Shown here one piece after another: positions 33,736 to 45,168 of a DNA stretch of 64,000 bases. The stretch's first letter is position 1; each line of letters starts with the position of its first letter. A program made the position numbers and the translations under genes. Origin of the DNA: Patiria pectinifera (lineage: Eukaryota; Echinodermata; Asteroidea; Valvatida; Asterinidae). The stretch lies in the NCBI GenBank assembly GCA_029964075.1, contig CM057149.1:1312465-1376464 (forward strand), in the 5' to 3' direction. The notes under the pieces are model-generated. The model saw only the letters and a list, made by a program, of their open reading frames with translations. It did not search any database and was not told the DNA's origin.

Positions 33736-34609
33736 CTACATCAAAAGGCTATCATTGTCTCTCTGAACCTTAACAGTTTGTCTGTTATTAGAGTCAGTGC
33801 TAAAGATCATCAACCCAAATTCATCAAATGATTTTTCTGCTTAAAAAGACAATATTATCAGATTCACAAAACTACATAAATTGGCAGCACCTGTTATCAG
33901 CAGCACCATCCAATTTGTTTCAGACTGTGGAACATATAGCAGCTAATATTTTTTTGTGTCGGATGTCAAAACTTTGACCAACTTCGGCAGTTTTCAAAGT
34001 GTCAACCCCAATCGATATCTATATAAGCCCACTTCCACTGTCTATAGTCAGTCTACCATATAGCGGGTATAGCGTGTTGTACAGCCCGGACGTAGCTGCC
34101 CTTTTCACTTTGTGCTAATAGGAATCAGTGAGTCTGATCCAAGTTTCAAATAACAGAAGTTGAACCAGTGCATCACACCATTGCCTTCGGACAAAACTGT
34201 GTATGATATCGATGTACATGTGTATGTCTCTGTTTATAACAACATTGGCACTGTACACGTGTGCCAATCATTTGACCCTGCAGACAGTACATGTATATAC
34301 ATCTCGTGTGATTGCCACTGCGTGCGCAATTACACATGCACTATTGTGACTAGCTACTTCTGCACTGCATGTGCTGTATGATGCGGCTATTAGTAGCGAG
34401 GCAGAGTAGCCAAGGAGCAGCCAGTAGTCGTGACATGGCGGAACATCTTGTTGACTAGATCTGAAAATAAATGGACATGACTACCCATGCCTGATGATGA
34501 CTCAGAGCTATTAAAATATGAGTTGAAGAAGTCAACTCATTCAAAAAATAAAAGGCACACTTAAAAAATATTTGAAAGCTCATTCTGCCGATTTAGACAA
34601 TTTTTCTTT
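33736..34609. other. unassigned intronic DNA
   Basis: No gene supported. A TATATAAG word at 34020 and CATGTACATG words occur, with no downstream ORF of note. Confidence 0.3.
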
Positions 34610-35450
34610 TCCTTCCTTCCTTCCTTTCAAGTGCTACCTTCATGTGGTTGAAGATAAACGCACTGCCAGAAACACAGGGGCAAACCCCTTCTCTGAGTGT
34701 TAAGTCTTACTGGATTCTTTTAACGTGCATACTCACGGGACCTACAGCTTAACACAATAATGGTTAAGTGTCTTGCTAAAGGCCCTGTCACACTGTAACA
34801 TCCATGCATGGCGTTCATATTGCGTTATTGAAATTCTTAAACATGCAACAAAACAATGCATCTCTGTGAAGTCCACCAGAAGTCTAAGACGTCCCTGTGG
34901 CATTCCATAGTGTCCTTGTGGAGTTCTCCATGAGTTCTATTGAAGACCAATTAGAGGTCTGCACGGCATCCTCTGCGTCCTCGCTGCGTCTTCATGGTGT
35001 CCAATAAGTTCGTACGACGTTCCTGGAGTCCTTATCGCGCACTCAATGCGACCTTAAAACGTATGTGTGACGTCGGCAGCCAGGAGCATGGCATATATAT
35101 AAATACTCGGGCCAAAACGGGCGATAGTCATTGAGTCTACACATTTTGAACGGCATAGACACAGGAGACGCAGAGGAGACGTGCAGTCCTGATGCATGCA
35201 CATCCGTGGAGTTCTCACAACGTCGCTCCCGTCTGCCTGCGCGTTGTCATTACGTCACGGCCGTTCGCGAGGAGCTCGCGCAGAGTCCTTACCGCGTTCT
35301 TTTCAAAACCCCAAGGTGTGGCGTTTGTTTTGTGCATGTTCAAAACGAACATGGCAGTTTGTAAAAAAATGGGAATTCCAGATGAAACCGTAAACTTTCA
35401 TGCCTTTGTATATAATAAAAAGCTCAAATTAAGAATTGATGAAACTAGGG
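34610..35450. repeat. repeat-derived stretch with CCTT microsatellite
   Basis: Starts with (CCTT)n at 34610-34626, then the phrase ATGGTTAAGTGTCTTGCTAA common in dispersed invertebrate repeats. From about 34787 it is GC-richer sequence opening CCCTGTCACACTG, similar in style to the element at 60115-61276. A TATATATAAAT word at 35094-35104 precedes a GC-rich stretch with three overlapping short ORFs; promoter use is possible but unsupported. Confidence 0.3.
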
Positions 35451-35497
35451 CTTAGGTCAGAAAATGGAGTTTTAAGTTTTATGACATGAATTTATAC

Positions 35498-35609
35498 CTT
35501 TCATGCACATTTGGACTAGCATCTCTCTCAAGCAGGATGGTTAAACATGAAGTCACATAATGCTCCTCCTGTACACTAGATGCAGCAGCAATTAGGGGAG
35601 TGTACATAT
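35498..35609 (-). CDS. ASZ1: GASZ-like exon c (long ankyrin repeat)
   Basis: 112 nt. Acceptor TTATCCCACAG at 35610-35620, donor AAG|GTATAA at 35497. Phase 1 in, phase 2 out. It encodes YTPLIAAASSVQEEHYV and TSCLTILLERDASPNVHE. The longer-than-usual inner helix region (VQEEHYVTS) matches the insertion typical of the equivalent GASZ repeat. It is separated from exon b by a 23.3-kb, transposon-filled intron. Confidence 0.87.
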
Positions 35610-35711
35610 CTGTGGGATAACAAAAAAATTAAGTTTGACTTGTTTGATTTCATAAAATGGAACATGGTGAAACTTTATAATTTGGTACTTTTGCTCTAAA
35701 TACAATTCAAG

Positions 35712-36190
35712 GAACGTTTGTCACTCAACGCCTTGCGCTCTCATACAGACATTGCCATCAAGCAAGCAGATAATGGCTCAGCTGTGGTCATCAAGGATAA
35801 TCAGCAGTCAATCAACAAGGCCCATCGGCCAGTTGGATAATCATCGGCCTTGAGTCTGATCTCAAAGGTACATTCTGTCAGGAGATACAACAGGTGCTGG
35901 ACGATAAACAATCACATGACCAGCTGCCATAAATTTGTTTCCAAACGACTGTTGTAGGACTGCCAAATTTAATATTTGTTTCCAACCTTCACAATGCCAG
36001 TAACCTCAGTAGGTAATGGTTATGGTTCACCCTAGGAAGGCATCTCCCTATTTATTGACAGTTTTCTCAAACACCTTGTCCCACAGATTTTATCGTATAT
36101 TCAAGACACCCTAGACTTCCTACGCAAGCTAGAAGGAATCAAGGACCAGATTCTCACCACAGCCATCATTGGGACGTGCTGGCCAGCACA
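35712..36190 (+). pseudogene. Penelope-like element RT fragment
   Basis: ERLSLNALRSHTDIAIKQAD, then NGSAVVIKDNQQSINKA at 35712-35835 is the N-terminal conserved block of Penelope-like reverse transcriptases (IKPADKGSAVVV in typical members). About 36060-36150, another frame gives HLVPQILSYIQDTLDF, LRKLEGIKDQ, the block before the LYTNIP motif, which is missing. Badly decayed. It lies just upstream (in gene sense) of exon c. Confidence 0.7.
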
Positions 36191-36399
36191 GCACCGTGCT
36201 GGCCACAGAATTATCTGTTTGTAAATTTGTATTATGAATCATCTGTTTGTAAATTATGTTTACAAATATAAAAATGTAAAAATCCATAATAAATCACCTG
36301 ATTACTTCATCATGAGGTCACTTCAACTGAAATACTAACAGCCTAATATTTACGAGCAAACAAAGTTTTAACCCAGTCGGACTTGTTCTTTTGATATAA

Positions 36400-38172
36400 G
36401 ACATTGAAAAATGCACTTTTAATGCAACGTCACATAAGACGTGATGACGTCATCAATACGTCACTTTACCATACAAACCTTTACTTGATGGTCTTTGTCT
36501 GTACAAAGTTTGGGGTCGATCCGATTACAGATAAGGTCAAATTTTGTATGAAGGAAAAAGTTTTAAAAAAAAAAAGAAAAAAAAAGAAAAAGAAATTGAT
36601 GACATCATCGTGACGTCATTTTTTGCATAAGAGTATCATTGTCTACCTACCCACCAAGTTTCATGACGATCAAAATATCCCTGATATATGTGTTTCGAAA
36701 AATCATATTTTTGATGACGTCATCATGACTCACACATTTGTGTGCAACTTTGTATGAACTAACAAACCTATTACAATTTTCTTTTTGAATTTAGCATGTT
36801 CTCTTGATGAGATAAGGCTTTAAGGTTCAAAAACAAACAAAAATCATAAAATATTACATGATGCCATCATGACTTCACCTCCATTTGAGCTATAACACAT
36901 CCCAGTCTAGATACATACCAACTTTTAACCCAATCGGAGCCAGGGCTCGATTTACAAAAAAAAAAGTGGCATGCACTGGTGCATGTTGACCAAAAACCCT
37001 ACATGCACCAAGAAAAACCCACATGCACCATAATTGACTTACACCGTCTGCTTCTCTGAAGGCATTCTTTCTCTTTGAAATTTATCGAACTTTCGACAGA
37101 CAGTACAGTACATAGCCTTTTTTACTCTATCATGCTCAAGCCTATATAGACCCGTGAACGTGGCAAAGCCACACTGTTGTGGCATTTCGAACATGGCGAA
37201 ATCGATCCGCCATACATAATTTCGTACATATGTTCAGTACTCGCCTAGAAATCTAAATTTGCCTTCCCGCGTGTTCAGGATGTGTCATTTCGACGAAATT
37301 TGACATCGATGAAGACCCATACGAACGTGTAGAAATTAGATTTTAACCTGACAAGTGACCCTGACAAATGACCCTGGACATTTGCGTGCAAAATATCGGA
37401 GCCCTCCGAGCTACCCGTCTGCTTCATGTGGCGCATATGATAGGCGGCGTCAGATTGGCCAATAACGAGACCACGTGATAAACGCAGCTAATAATTTGGA
37501 ATCGCACTTACGATCCGGACATAAGGAATGCCCGGAGCGTCAGTGCGATACCAAATTATCTGCAGCATGTATCACGTGGTAAATCACATGCATGATCGGA
37601 GGAGGTTGCAGGACGTACGTCGAGATCTTGAATTTTACCTCGTACTCTGAATCTGCTGCGACTGTGCGAGCATGGTGCGAGGAATAATTTATGGATTTAT
37701 AAAAGAAATAACACGTTTGTACACTATCTGGTCAAGTATTCAACAAACTTTATTCTTATTCTCACTCACTGGTAAATATATGCATGAAATGAGTATTTTG
37801 TTGGCTAAAAAAGTTATATGCACATCGTGCATGCTCAGTCAAAAAGCTACGTGCACAAGCAAAAATCTACATGCACTGGTGCATGCGTGCACCGGGTAAA
37901 TCGAGCCTTGATCGGAGCAGTAGTTCTGTAGATAAAGGCCTTCAAAATATGCACATTTAATGTGTCGTCACGTGACTCGTGATGATGACATCAATGTTCC
38001 GCACTTATCTCCGGGTGCTGGTCTAAGTGCGTCGATTGATCTTAGTTCCCAAAGTGCCACGCACGGAGAAAACATGTACATATGTTATGGGAATGGCTGA
38101 ACCAGGGGAAAAAATATAAAATAAAAATCTTAACGAAAACCAAGGCTGTTTCGGCAAGTTGCTGAAACAGCC
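36400..38172 (-). mobile_element. Helentron-like element, minus orientation, interrupted
   Basis: The right end is the start hairpin GGCTGTTTCAGC...GCCGAAACAGCC read on the minus strand (38144-38172). It is followed leftward by GGCACTTTGGGAACTAAGAT, AGACCAGCACC and the core units near 37960 and 36640-36930, as in A3. A hAT element splits it at 36941-37910. The CTAG end is not found. An A-rich run lies at 36560-36595. Confidence 0.65.
36941..37910. mobile_element. hAT-type element with 8-bp duplication
   Basis: 970 bp. Ends CAGGGCTCGATTTAC and GTAAATCGAGCCTTG; ATCGGAGC on both sides (36933-36940, 37911-37918). Subterminal CATGCACTGGTGCATG palindromes and TACATGCAC words at both ends. The interior has a second inverted repeat with CACGTGATAAACGCAGC and ATCACGTGGT. 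No transposase ORF. Confidence 0.88.
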
Positions 38173-39611
38173 AAAACTAAATAAATAAAATGAGGAAACA
38201 CCCTATGTTCTGCTCATCGGACACTAGTCTTTAAATTTTTTCCTCAATTGTGATTTGTTACAGATGATCCTGGCTAACCGGGGATTTAACACCTCCTTTA
38301 ACACCCTCCTTCCCCATTCAAATTAACCCCACATTTACTACTACTTCCCTCCTGCATCATCCCTTCCTTCTATCCCCTATTGATCCTTTCCCACCAGGGT
38401 GCAACCCTGCATTAAAATTCCCATAGACACTAGTGCTAAATGCCCATACTTCAAAATTCTTTTTAAAATACTCAGAACTCTCACAGGTATTTAAGCTGCA
38501 CAGAAAAATGATGATCAACATGTCATCTTTCATTTTCTTTTCATTTTTTGGTGGGTTGACCATTGACTTTTCAAGAAATTCTCGCCCAAAGAAGACGACC
38601 CCTATTTTCCCCAAAGTGGAACGGTAGCCATCTTGAAAAACGATCCCTCCACAACATGGCAAAATAACGCCACTTTTGAGCTCAATTGCAATTGAGCTGG
38701 AAGCCCCAAGTCCAAGCATCTCTTTAATTCCCGAATGTTATGGCTCTCAGAACTCTCTAATATAAAATATTTTGAGGGTATAACTTTTATACATGAGCTC
38801 GGCGAATAGATTTAGGCTTATTTACCGGTGTGCACCTTTAATAGGCCTGAAGGTTTGAAATGCCCCCCAAAACCACTTTTAGGGCAAAGAGGAAGTACTG
38901 GTTATTTATATTCCATCAAAAAAATGGAAAAAAAAAAAATTTCCAGATCGATATTAGGCCTGAAAGTAGGCTTTATGCGCCTGCTAGCTGTAGAGCGCCC
39001 TCAACGACAGTAAATCAATTTTCAGCTACTTTGAAGCTCAGAATGCCCCCTTTTTAAAATCACTTTTGTTTTTAATCTTATTAATGGCAAAAAAGTTGAG
39101 TCATTGAGATGTCATTTTAATCATTTAAAGCAACTGATTCAACTTAAAACCCTGCGAGCGACGAAGCGTAAACACTTACGCGCGGCCATGAGGTGCTCAC
39201 GCGTGAGACAGTTTTGATTTCGCGTATAAAATACTATTTTGTGGACACAATCCTTTCTCTAATGGTTTAAATATTATGAATGCAGGTCCCCCGAACCCAC
39301 ACAAGATTGAATCCCCTCCAGTAGGTCACTCACAGACATTGTGGCTGCACAGTCATGTCCATATACACTGCATGCACTGTGACCATTACAGGTTGGATCC
39401 CCCAACATGTAATGGCCAGCAGTAGAGGAAGAACTTTTTTTGTGCACAAGTGAATGGGCTTTGGCTGGAGGCCCAACATTCCCAGGGGCGGCTGACCCCC
39501 AAGTGAACTCCTACAAGAAAAGCGACCATATCATCTCAAACCACAAGGTTCACTTTAAGATTACATGTAGTTTCAAGGGAATTGGGCGATAGCTTCATAA
39601 AAAAAAAGGTA
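38173..39611. other. unassigned intronic DNA
   Basis: The only repeat signal is near the left edge: GAAACACCCTATGTTCTGCT then CTAG (about 38200-38226), like the 3' end of copy A1 but without a body. ORFs are short and without domains. Confidence 0.35.
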
Positions 39612-40006
39612 AAGGGAATATATATCATTTGCTTTTGCTGTAATTTTCAGAAATGGATGGAATTGGGGGGTTGGAAATATATAGCAAATACAGTTTCACT
39701 CACTTTTTTGATGGTTTGGGTTCAAAAATGCTATAAAAACCAAGAAAAACAATCATTTTCCTGTAGTCTGGTTCCCTGACTCCATTTAAGAAGAAACAGA
39801 GCAGTTTACATACATTGGGGAATTGTAAGGTCAGGGAACCAGTCTAGCTGGCTTGTACCCGTTCATAGGTGTGTAGTCGATTGCAAACAAATGCGATGGT
39901 CAATTGGGGCCAGTATTTGGGGGAAAAAACCAGTTTTTTCCAACGCTGGTCGGCCGATCAGCGTCGGAAATTGATACAAAAATACCACTTTTCTTGAAAA
40001 TCCTAA
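39612..40006 (-). mobile_element. TTAA-type MITE, copy 3, truncated
   Basis: Minus-strand homologue of 51466-51989: AGGGAATATATATCATTTGC at its 3' end (39614), AGTCTGGTTCCCTGACT and CTGGTCGGCCGATCAGCG internally. It lacks about 140 bp at the 5' side, where it abuts the hAT transposase relic near 40006. Confidence 0.7.
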
Positions 40007-41079
40007 GCACTGCTCTCTGCAAGCCAAGGTTTTCCACCTTAGCTTTTACAGTGCTGTCTACAGCAGTTTAGGCCAGTTCTTGATGTATGAATCCAAACAG
40101 TCAGATATGGTGTTCCACCTAACATCTTGGGGCATCACAAGCAAATTGCCCGCCACTTGACGATATTTTGCAGAAGCGGTGGTCATTTCTGAAGTACTTT
40201 ACGGCATACACTACCTGCTCCTTTACATTTGGTGCTTCCAAGTCATGTGCAAGCAGATTTAGGATGTGTGCAGAACACCCAGAAGTCACCAGGTCTGTTT
40301 CCCTGTTCTCTTCTAACTGCCTTCTCATTGCAGCTACATTGGCTACATTGTCAGTGACAATACTAACAACTATGCAGCCAACGTTATTGTGAGCCTTCCC
40401 ATGGAAGCTGTGGCAACCTCTACAAGGTATTCTGCAGTGTGTGGCTCTCCAGAGGTGTCAACAGTATCCACCAAATAAACTTGGCCGCTATCAGTGGTAA
40501 CAGTAGCATAGATGATGGGTTCATTGTGGACATTCGACCAGCCATCTAGTCCAAAGCTCACAGTCTTTCCTTTCCACATATCCACAGACTTGTTGAATTC
40601 TTTTTCATGCACCTGAGGCAAGTACTTATCGGCAACATCCTTTCTTGAGGGAGGTGTGTAGCCTGGTCGTAACATTCCAGTCATCTTCACAAATTCAGGA
40701 TGGTCTACTGTGTGAAATGCAGAATTGGTAGCAAATGCCATTCTCGCAACCTGCAAATCAAGCTCTGCCTTTTGCGTGGTAGAGGTTTTGAAGACAAAAC
40801 TATCCAATACAGCTTTTTGGGGAGTTTGAATTCCTGATGAGGGTCATTTGCTAGGACAGAATGTGGATGCACTTGCTGCAACAGAAGATGTGGATGCAGT
40901 ACTTGCAGAGGCAGAGGCTCCTGAAGGACCTGGCTGGTCAGTAGTAGAGGCTTGCCCCGATTCTAAAATATATAATGAGACAAAAATAATTGAGTAACTA
41001 ATACATGGACTTTCAAAAACCGTGAAGCATTCATTCATCAAAGCATTCATTCGTCTATTATTTTTTTGTATAACTTCTT

Positions 41080-42052
41080 GAGTGGTCGGGCACAACCCGA
41101 CCACTCTTTGGAGCTGTTACGATTAATCTTTCTTTCTTTCTTTCTTTCTTTCTTTTTTTCCGGACAATACTTCTCGGCGAGATGTATGGTATGAACTTAT
41201 ATCGACCCTCAACCGAAGTGGTGCATATTACTCTGACGTCATGATTACATCAACAGGTGTCAAATTACAAGTGATTTTAGCTGAAAAAGTGACAGATTAC
41301 TTTCACCTATAACTCTTGAATTAAATCATCAAATTTTTTTAAATTCTGTTATTGGATAGACCATTAATTGCCAAACATTTTTGTCGTGTATGTAAACTCG
41401 CTTGTAACAGAAGGTCAAAGTTAGGTGAATTCAAAACGAAGACATTAGGCCAAAAAAAAAAAGTCTCCGGTTTCTGGTATGCGCGCGCGTCGCCGTAGCC
41501 ATGCACGTCGGCAAAATGAAAAAGTTTTTTTTTTCAATGAAAGATGAAGTCGGCTGATGACTGCAAATGTTGGCCAACTAAATTTAGTGCAAAATGTATG
41601 GGAGCTCAGAGTGGCCACATAAATGGTTTTGAGACATCATCTTACATTGAAATTTTTTTAAAATTTTGCCGACGCGCATGGCTACGGCGACGGGCGACTG
41701 TTTTTGATGACTATGACGTCATCTAACAGGAAGTTGGGTGTTATTATTACAAATACTTAAATCGTCCATATTTATATAAACTGGTATCCTCCTTGAACTA
41801 AATCAGTATTCCCTTCTCTTTTTTGTCTGATGACGTCATCAAAATGTATCCACGTACCTAAAATGTATACTGAAATTTATCTTCCCCTAATAGATGCATT
41901 TTTTGTACAAAATAATTGGTTGCTCTGGAAAGGTTAAAGTTCGAGAATCTTTGTTCTGACATGAACATATCATAACTTAACTAGACAATGTATAATGAAA
42001 TATGTTGTCTACCGACCACTCTGCATTTGTAACAACAAACGCGAACCTCTAG
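41080..42052 (+). mobile_element. Helentron-like element, second subfamily
   Basis: Hairpin GAGTGGTCGGG-cacaa-CCCGACCACTC at 41080-41106, a CTTT microsatellite (41130-41157), a body with TGACGTCA words, and a 3' end CCGACCACTC...CTAG (CTAG 42049-42052). It has the same architecture as A1-A3 but different arms. Inserted in the intron of the hAT pseudogene and itself carrying a MITE relic at 41447-41697. Confidence 0.68.
41447..41697. mobile_element. AGGCCAAAAAA-type MITE, right end truncated
   Basis: AGGCC plus A run, then GTCTCCGGTTTCTGGTATG and CGTCGCCGTAGCCATG; the inverse GCATGGCTACGGCGACG occurs at about 41678-41694 and stops there. Same family as 52485-52863. Confidence 0.65.
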
Positions 42053-42480
42053 TTATATTTCTTTCTCCCTCACCGTCGTGATCACTCATGTCTGATAAAT
42101 TATTCTAGATTGAATTTATTATTAATTCAGCTAATATGTTTTCTTTTTACCTTCACATTCAACTTGTGGTAGTTATAATTATGTTAGCCAGGCCTACACG
42201 GTAATAACGCACAAAGAGCACAAAGAACAATTCAATGGATTGATTAAACATTATTTGTCAACTTACCATCTCTATTTGGCTGTGGCTCAAATATGTTAGA
42301 AGTAGCACCATTTTCATTAGCAGAGCATTTATCATAGTGCGTTACATCCGCTTCACCAATCCCTGCAACTCATACCCACAGGTTGTACATCTTGCTCGAC
42401 ATCCCGTCACTGTATTTGATTTTATTTTCTCAAAATGGTACCAAATGGAAGCACCTTTTCTGCCTGACATTCATGAAATG

Positions 42481-43194
42481 TTGTCTTGGAAGGTACTCAC
42501 TTAAATGTTGTTGACTAGATTCAGTGCTGACTTGTGATTCCTCAAATGATGTATTTTGATGCATTAGGAATATTTTTTTTCTAAGTGCTGTAAAGTCCAC
42601 CGCTCCCTTAAAAAAAAGTCACTGCCGCTTCCGTAACAAGGAAATCGATGACGATGACCCAGAATTTGTTTGGTGTTGGCGGGGTAAAATAAAAAAAATC
42701 TTTGGATCTTAGGGCGGGGGCTGAAGGGCAGTGACATATTATTACTGGATCTATTATAGGAAGGAAATTGCAGTTTTCTAACTTGCTATCTTAATTGATT
42801 TTGTAAAGTATTTAATTCCCACAGCCAAACTGCGACCATAATTGTTAAATTATTCTGTGGGGGAAAGTGCAACCCTCCCCCTTGAAAAATATTGTGATAT
42901 GTCATGTATGTACAAAATCTACCTCTTTAGTAACATTATTGAAAGTTGCCATCATTGGCTGAAAAACCTTCCTGGATAGAAAAATTACATCGAAAAATAA
43001 TATTGTTGGATATATGTAAGAATTCAATTTGGTTGCCTGATGAGTGACGACCAAAGGATGCATGTAGGACGTAAAATACAGAACCCATGGATAAGGACAC
43101 CTTTTTTAAAAATCCTTGTCAGTTAACATCTTCCCAACGGCAAGTAATGGTAATGCAGTCATCATAACAAGGCCCCGGTCAAGTTGGTTTAGTA
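42481..43194. other. unassigned intronic DNA
   Basis: No gene or repeat recognised. The hAT pseudogene's terminal repeat should lie here but I cannot define it. Confidence 0.3.
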
Positions 43195-43810
43195 TAAAAT
43201 CTGGACTACCAATTCTGGGCCAAAAATGGTGGGCATTTTGTTCTTCAGTCCAGTTTTAAAACAAGACATACATTCAACAAATTATTTGGAATATCAACCC
43301 CAATATTCATGTACATGTACACAATACAGACCTTTACAGGGGTGAAATTCCATGTTTATTTCAGTTTTCCTCATTTTTCGTATAAACTTTTCCCCGGTCT
43401 TTGAAAAAAAAACGCCGAAATAAAATGCAGCTCCGAAAAAGCCTTTCTAGAGAGTGATTGACAGGGTTTTTTCTCTGCATGTTCAAATTGATACAATGCC
43501 ACTCTTGTTCGTTACAAAGTATATACATGTACATTTGGGTTCAGCAGTAGGCCACCAAATTTTAAGGCCTTTGATGACTTGCCCCAGTAATTGGAAGATT
43601 CTTTGATGATAAACAGTGATGATAGTATCTCAGCCAATGAAATGAGCTGGTTCCCGGTAAATAAATACGCCATTGGTTGCTTTCATCACGGACCGTCTGC
43701 TTTCATGAATAATGACGTTCCTTCCACACACAACTGGAGTGATTGCCAATAATGTTGGAATTCCTAACTATCTGAGCCACAGGTGCATGGCTGCATGCCC
43801 GTTATAGTCC
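43195..43810 (+). repeat. dispersed repeat family X, copy A
   Basis: Shares, in order, GTGAAATT...TTTCAGTTT, TTTCCCCGGTCT, GCAGCTCCGAAAAAGCC, TTCAAATTGATACAATGC and TTTGGGTTCAGC with 47365-47665. Its later part (AACAGTGATGATAGTATCTC, ACTGGAGTGATTGCCAATAA) matches 56930-57065. No coding content; ends undefined. Confidence 0.6.
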
Positions 43811-43829
43811 AGGAGCCCAGCGAGGTTTA

Positions 43830-44345
43830 ATCATAATTTCAAGTGCAATGATAAAACAAGTGTCAATGTGTTCCTTACACCTTGATGGAGCGAAATCCGC
43901 CACTTAAGAAAATTCAAGTGGTGCCATCCCTACTTAAGAAAGGGTCAATAAACACCAATAATTATAACGTTGAGTGCATCTTACATTCATGACTTTTTTT
44001 TGTGGAGATCAACAGTATATCATAGACCGATCACTGATCACGTGCTTAAGAACAGCATATGTACATGAAGTGCAAAGTCCAATTAAGAAGGTCTTTAATT
44101 AGCGCTTATTACACGTTAAATCATAATTACCAGTGCAAGGATAAAACAAGTGTCACTGTGTACCTTACAACGTGCTGGAGCAAATTTCATCACTTAAGAA
44201 AGTTTCAAGTGGTGCCATCCCTACTTAAGAAAGGGTCAAAGGTCAACAGAGGTCAATAAGCATCAATAAGAACAATATAAGTGCAACTTGCATTCATGTG
44301 CGGATCAACCGTTTATCATGGACCAATCACTGATTACATGATTAA
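43830..44345 (+). repeat. tandem duplication of a ~265-bp unit
   Basis: Two adjacent copies share AAAACAAGTGTCA, AGTGGTGCCATCCCTACTTA, AGAAAGGGTCAA, GCATTCATG and GATCAC-type endings (starts near 43832 and 44112, about 280 bp apart). Confidence 0.7.
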
Positions 44346-44399
44346 GACCAAGATAATTATGTAGTGCAACATCTGATCAAATGTTCATTGTTATAAAAC

Positions 44400-44890
44400 C
44401 TGGAGTATCGCGAAGAAAAATGTTCATGTTGGCTTCAATAGAACGACAGTGTTCAAAAATGGAATAGTTCAACGTGGCATGAGTATCTGGAATAGTCTAA
44501 GTATCCCTCTTAAAACGTCTTTAACTCTATCTACATTTATCAAAAAATTAATAACACAACATCTTACATTTTATTCGTAGTCTGTTGATACTTTGTAAAC
44601 ATACACCAATAGCTTAATGATACTCCTGTTTGTTTGTTTGTTTGTCTGTCATTGTCCTTAGTTCGTACTTAATTGTCCGTCAGTCTGTAAGTGTCAAACG
44701 GGTCAGGGAACAAAAGCGATCGCTTCACCCTATCCCCGTGTTGTTATGTGGATTATGCATATATTTTCATTATGTTAATAACGGTGTTGTGTAAAATTAC
44801 TTCGTATTATATTTTGTATGCTTAAATATTAACATAACGATTTAATATTTCTAGTGACATAACAACGTTGAAATAAATGTTCAGCAATAA
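44400..44890 (+). pseudogene. LINE polyprotein C-terminus and 3' region
   Basis: About 44450-44580 reads KNGIVQRGMSIWNSLSIPLK, then TLSTFIKKLI and a stop, the conserved end of CR1/Jockey-type ORF2 (WNSLP...FKKKL). Followed by an A/T-rich 3' region containing TGTTTGTTTGTTTGT. 5' truncated. Confidence 0.6.
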
Positions 44891-45168
44891 TAAAAAGAAC
44901 TGTAAGTAATTAATGTTTAATAAATAATTAGAATGATAATTAGGAGTGAAATGAGAAAACGACCGTCAGTGTGTACTTTACCCCACGCAGGAACAAAACA
45001 CACCACCTACGAACTGTTTCAATATCACAAACAATCATGAAAGTGAGTGCAACTAATTACCTCTATATACCTTGATCCTCAATCACGAATGGATGTAATA
45101 TGTAGGCCTACGTGTACGTAATATGGGGAATATGAGATCACCGAAGTTTATTATAATAGCATCTTCAC

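Larger units (their letters stand above)
40010..42480 (-). pseudogene. hAT transposase pseudogene, two exons
   Basis: Exon 1 (about 42480-42275) encodes a BED finger: IWYHFEKIKSNTVTGCRARC, TTCGYELQGLVKRM, then after a one-base slip THYDKC, ending R-D-G before GTAAGT. Exon 2 begins after TATATTTTAG at about 40965 with a Ser/Ala-rich linker, then the RNase H-fold region: FAIN-equivalent FATNSAFHTVDHPEF, TVSFGLDGWSNVHNEPIIY (catalytic-type Asp), GCSAHILNLLAHDLEAP (conserved H/CSAH block), and, after another slip, QDVRWNTISDCLDSYIKNWP. The C-terminal dimerisation block is absent. Frame breaks near 40380, 40175 and 40845 make it inactive. Its single intron carries a Helentron-like insertion. Confidence 0.82.

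Noticed and set aside
35094-35104. TATATATAAAT as a core promoter
   Set aside because: No coherent transcript or ORF follows, and the surrounding sequence looks repeat-derived.
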